Positions 63,271 to 64,000 of a stretch of DNA of 64,000 nt are shown in pieces. Source of the DNA: an uncultured Aquimarina sp. (lineage in GTDB: Bacteria > Bacteroidota > Bacteroidia > Flavobacteriales > Flavobacteriaceae); the NCBI GenBank assembly GCA_947503835.1, contig CANNFM010000001.1, positions 596,641 to 660,640 of the forward strand. Direction: 5' to 3'. Position 1 is the stretch's first letter, and each line of letters starts with the position of its first letter. Under the pieces are notes generated by a model. The model was not told the origin of the DNA. It ran no database searches and saw only the letters and a list, made by a program, of their open reading frames with translations. Position numbers and translations under genes: made by a program.

Positions 63271-63498
63271 ATGGAAATTGCAAGTATTTTATATTACCCT
63301 ATTGGATGGCTTTATTTATGGATAAAGTATCGTAACAAAGAAAAAGTAAAAGAAGTATTACAGGATAAATATGATGGAAAATATTATTTTGCTGGAGCAC
63401 AATTAACATTAAGCATTTTTGGAAAAATACTATTAATACTACTAGTGCTATTTATATTAGTTGTAATTGGAAGAACAATTTATGATTTAATAAAATAA
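63271..63498 (+). CDS. Small hypothetical membrane protein (cassette-like)
   Basis: The protein has 75 residues from the ATG at 63271; a TTG at 63250 is in frame but less likely. A short hydrophobic part (ILYYPIGWLYLWIKY) and a C-terminal helix (KILLILLVLFILVVIG) flank a charged stretch. It lies between TATATAGTTGTTAGCAAC (63243-63260) and the inverted GTTGCTAACATTATATA (63609-63625), like a gene cassette. No homologue known to me. Confidence 0.55.
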   Translation: MEIASILYYPIGWLYLWIKYRNKEKVKEVLQDKYDGKYYFAGAQLTLSIFGKILLILLVLFILVVIGRTIYDLIK

Positions 63499-63608
63499 AA
63501 ACTAATATAATTATTGGAACTGTTCACTCTAAGTGGAATTGAAAAAAATGGAGAGTAGTTATCAAACTCTGAACTAAATAAAAAACTGTTAAACGGAATA
63601 AAAAGCCA

Positions 63609-63810
63609 GTTGCTAACATTATATATGAAATCAGAGCAAAGTTTAGTGCTTAATCGAAAGATCATTTCCTTTTTGAAGTGGCGCTGAATTTTTATAAGTT
63701 TAATAAGAAATAAAAATGCGCACCTGCCTGCCATCCACCAGGTAGGCAGGGATAAATCGATTGGTTCTGGCTTACTTGCCTTGCTCCGATTCATATATTT
63801 GGCGTTGTAC
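63609..63810. repeat. 200-nt long imperfect inverted repeat, cassette-boundary-like
   Basis: The left arm contains ATATATGAAATCAGAGCAA (63621-63639); the right arm contains TTGCTCCGATTCATATAT (63781-63798), its near-complement with one indel and one change. AATCGAAAGATC/GATAAATCGATT pair further in. A nested pair (GGCGCTGAATTTTTAT with ATAAAAATGCGCACC) lies inside, as does the hairpin CCTGCCTGCC/GGTAGGCAGG (63723-63750). The ends carry AAC and GTT triplets (GCTAAC, GCGTTGTAC), recalling attC sites, though too long for a classical one. Confidence 0.65.
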
Positions 63811-63820
63811 ATAATTAGAA

Positions 63821-64000
63821 ATGACTAAAATTGAAATTGATCCATATGAAACGAAACCTGCAGTAATATCTGACATATCTGATTTTGATACATCCCAAAA
63901 AGAACTTTCTATAACAGCTGATGCTAAAAACATACATCTTCTTGAAGGTCTTGAAATTAAAAAACTGTGGTTATTCGGAGCAAAAGAAAAAGACATTGAT
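63821..64000 (+). CDS. Start of a hypothetical gene, cut by the right edge
   Basis: An ATG at 63821 opens a frame of 60 codons without a stop to the end of the window (MTKIEIDPYETKPAVI ... LLEGLEIKKLWLFGAKEKDI). No signal peptide or known motif is visible. It follows the palindromic boundary and may be another cassette gene. Confidence 0.6.
   Translation, partial: MTKIEIDPYETKPAVISDISDFDTSQKELSITADAKNIHLLEGLEIKKLWLFGAKEKDID

Noticed and set aside
1..64000. tRNA, rRNA, CRISPR arrays, prophage or insertion-sequence transposase genes
   Set aside because: No cloverleaf, rRNA segment, regular repeat-spacer array or transposase motif was found on reading both strands.

Overview
The window is low-GC chromosomal DNA from a marine-type member of Bacteroidota, most likely Flavobacteriaceae and possibly near Aquimarina. 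The genus is inference; no rRNA or other marker gene is present. The signs are genes without clear Shine-Dalgarno sites, several matches to the Bacteroidota -7 promoter element TAnnTTTG, large secreted RHS/Ig/MopE-repeat proteins, chains of about 800-residue FtsX-type permeases, an ABC permease fused to an M1 peptidase, and families of short palindromic intergenic repeats.

Layout. 1-7733: two large secreted RHS-type proteins on the minus strand; the second runs off the left edge. 8118-16901: a beta-helix lipoprotein, a CesT-like small protein, an exonuclease, a serine hydrolase, an alkyltransferase (ogt), a CBS-domain membrane protein, a cytochrome c lipoprotein, a TerB-like protein and hemB. 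17074-23246: an ABC ATPase, the ABC permease/M1 peptidase fusion and a CarboxypepD_reg-like protein. 23254-39692: one minus-strand run of nine genes reading tolC-like, hlyD-like, ABC ATPase, five tandem FtsX-type permeases, second ABC ATPase. It lies divergent from a sigma-54 response regulator and histidine kinase (39911-42627), with a 17-nt palindrome and a phased half-site between them. 44086-53451: heme biosynthesis, hemA-hemC-hemD-hemE, a DUF6973-like gene, an EI24/CysZ-like gene and hemF on the minus strand, with an AraC regulator and hemH on the plus strand. 53451-64000: a MATE transporter, a membrane AraC regulator, a 9-Asp-box sortilin-like exoprotein, a HemJ/CopD-like membrane protein, yicC-gmk-nadD, and a right end that looks like gene cassettes around a 200-nt inverted repeat.

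Together hemA, B, C, D, E, F, H and a HemJ-like gene cover nearly the whole route from glutamyl-tRNA to protoheme; hemL is not in the window.

The most unusual item is hemD. Its own start codon is gone, and the reading frame is fused to a complete DUF559 (Vsr-like) nuclease domain. The DUF559 module is bracketed by palindromic repeats, and one of these is translated as the linker. Other items of note are the five-permease operon with its candidate operator and a possible 23-residue peptide overlapping the first permease, a repeat family with core CGTCAnTTCGAGTG, a 31-nt perfect palindrome, a 59-residue gene beside it, an orphan promoter/terminator pair, and the cassette-like right end.
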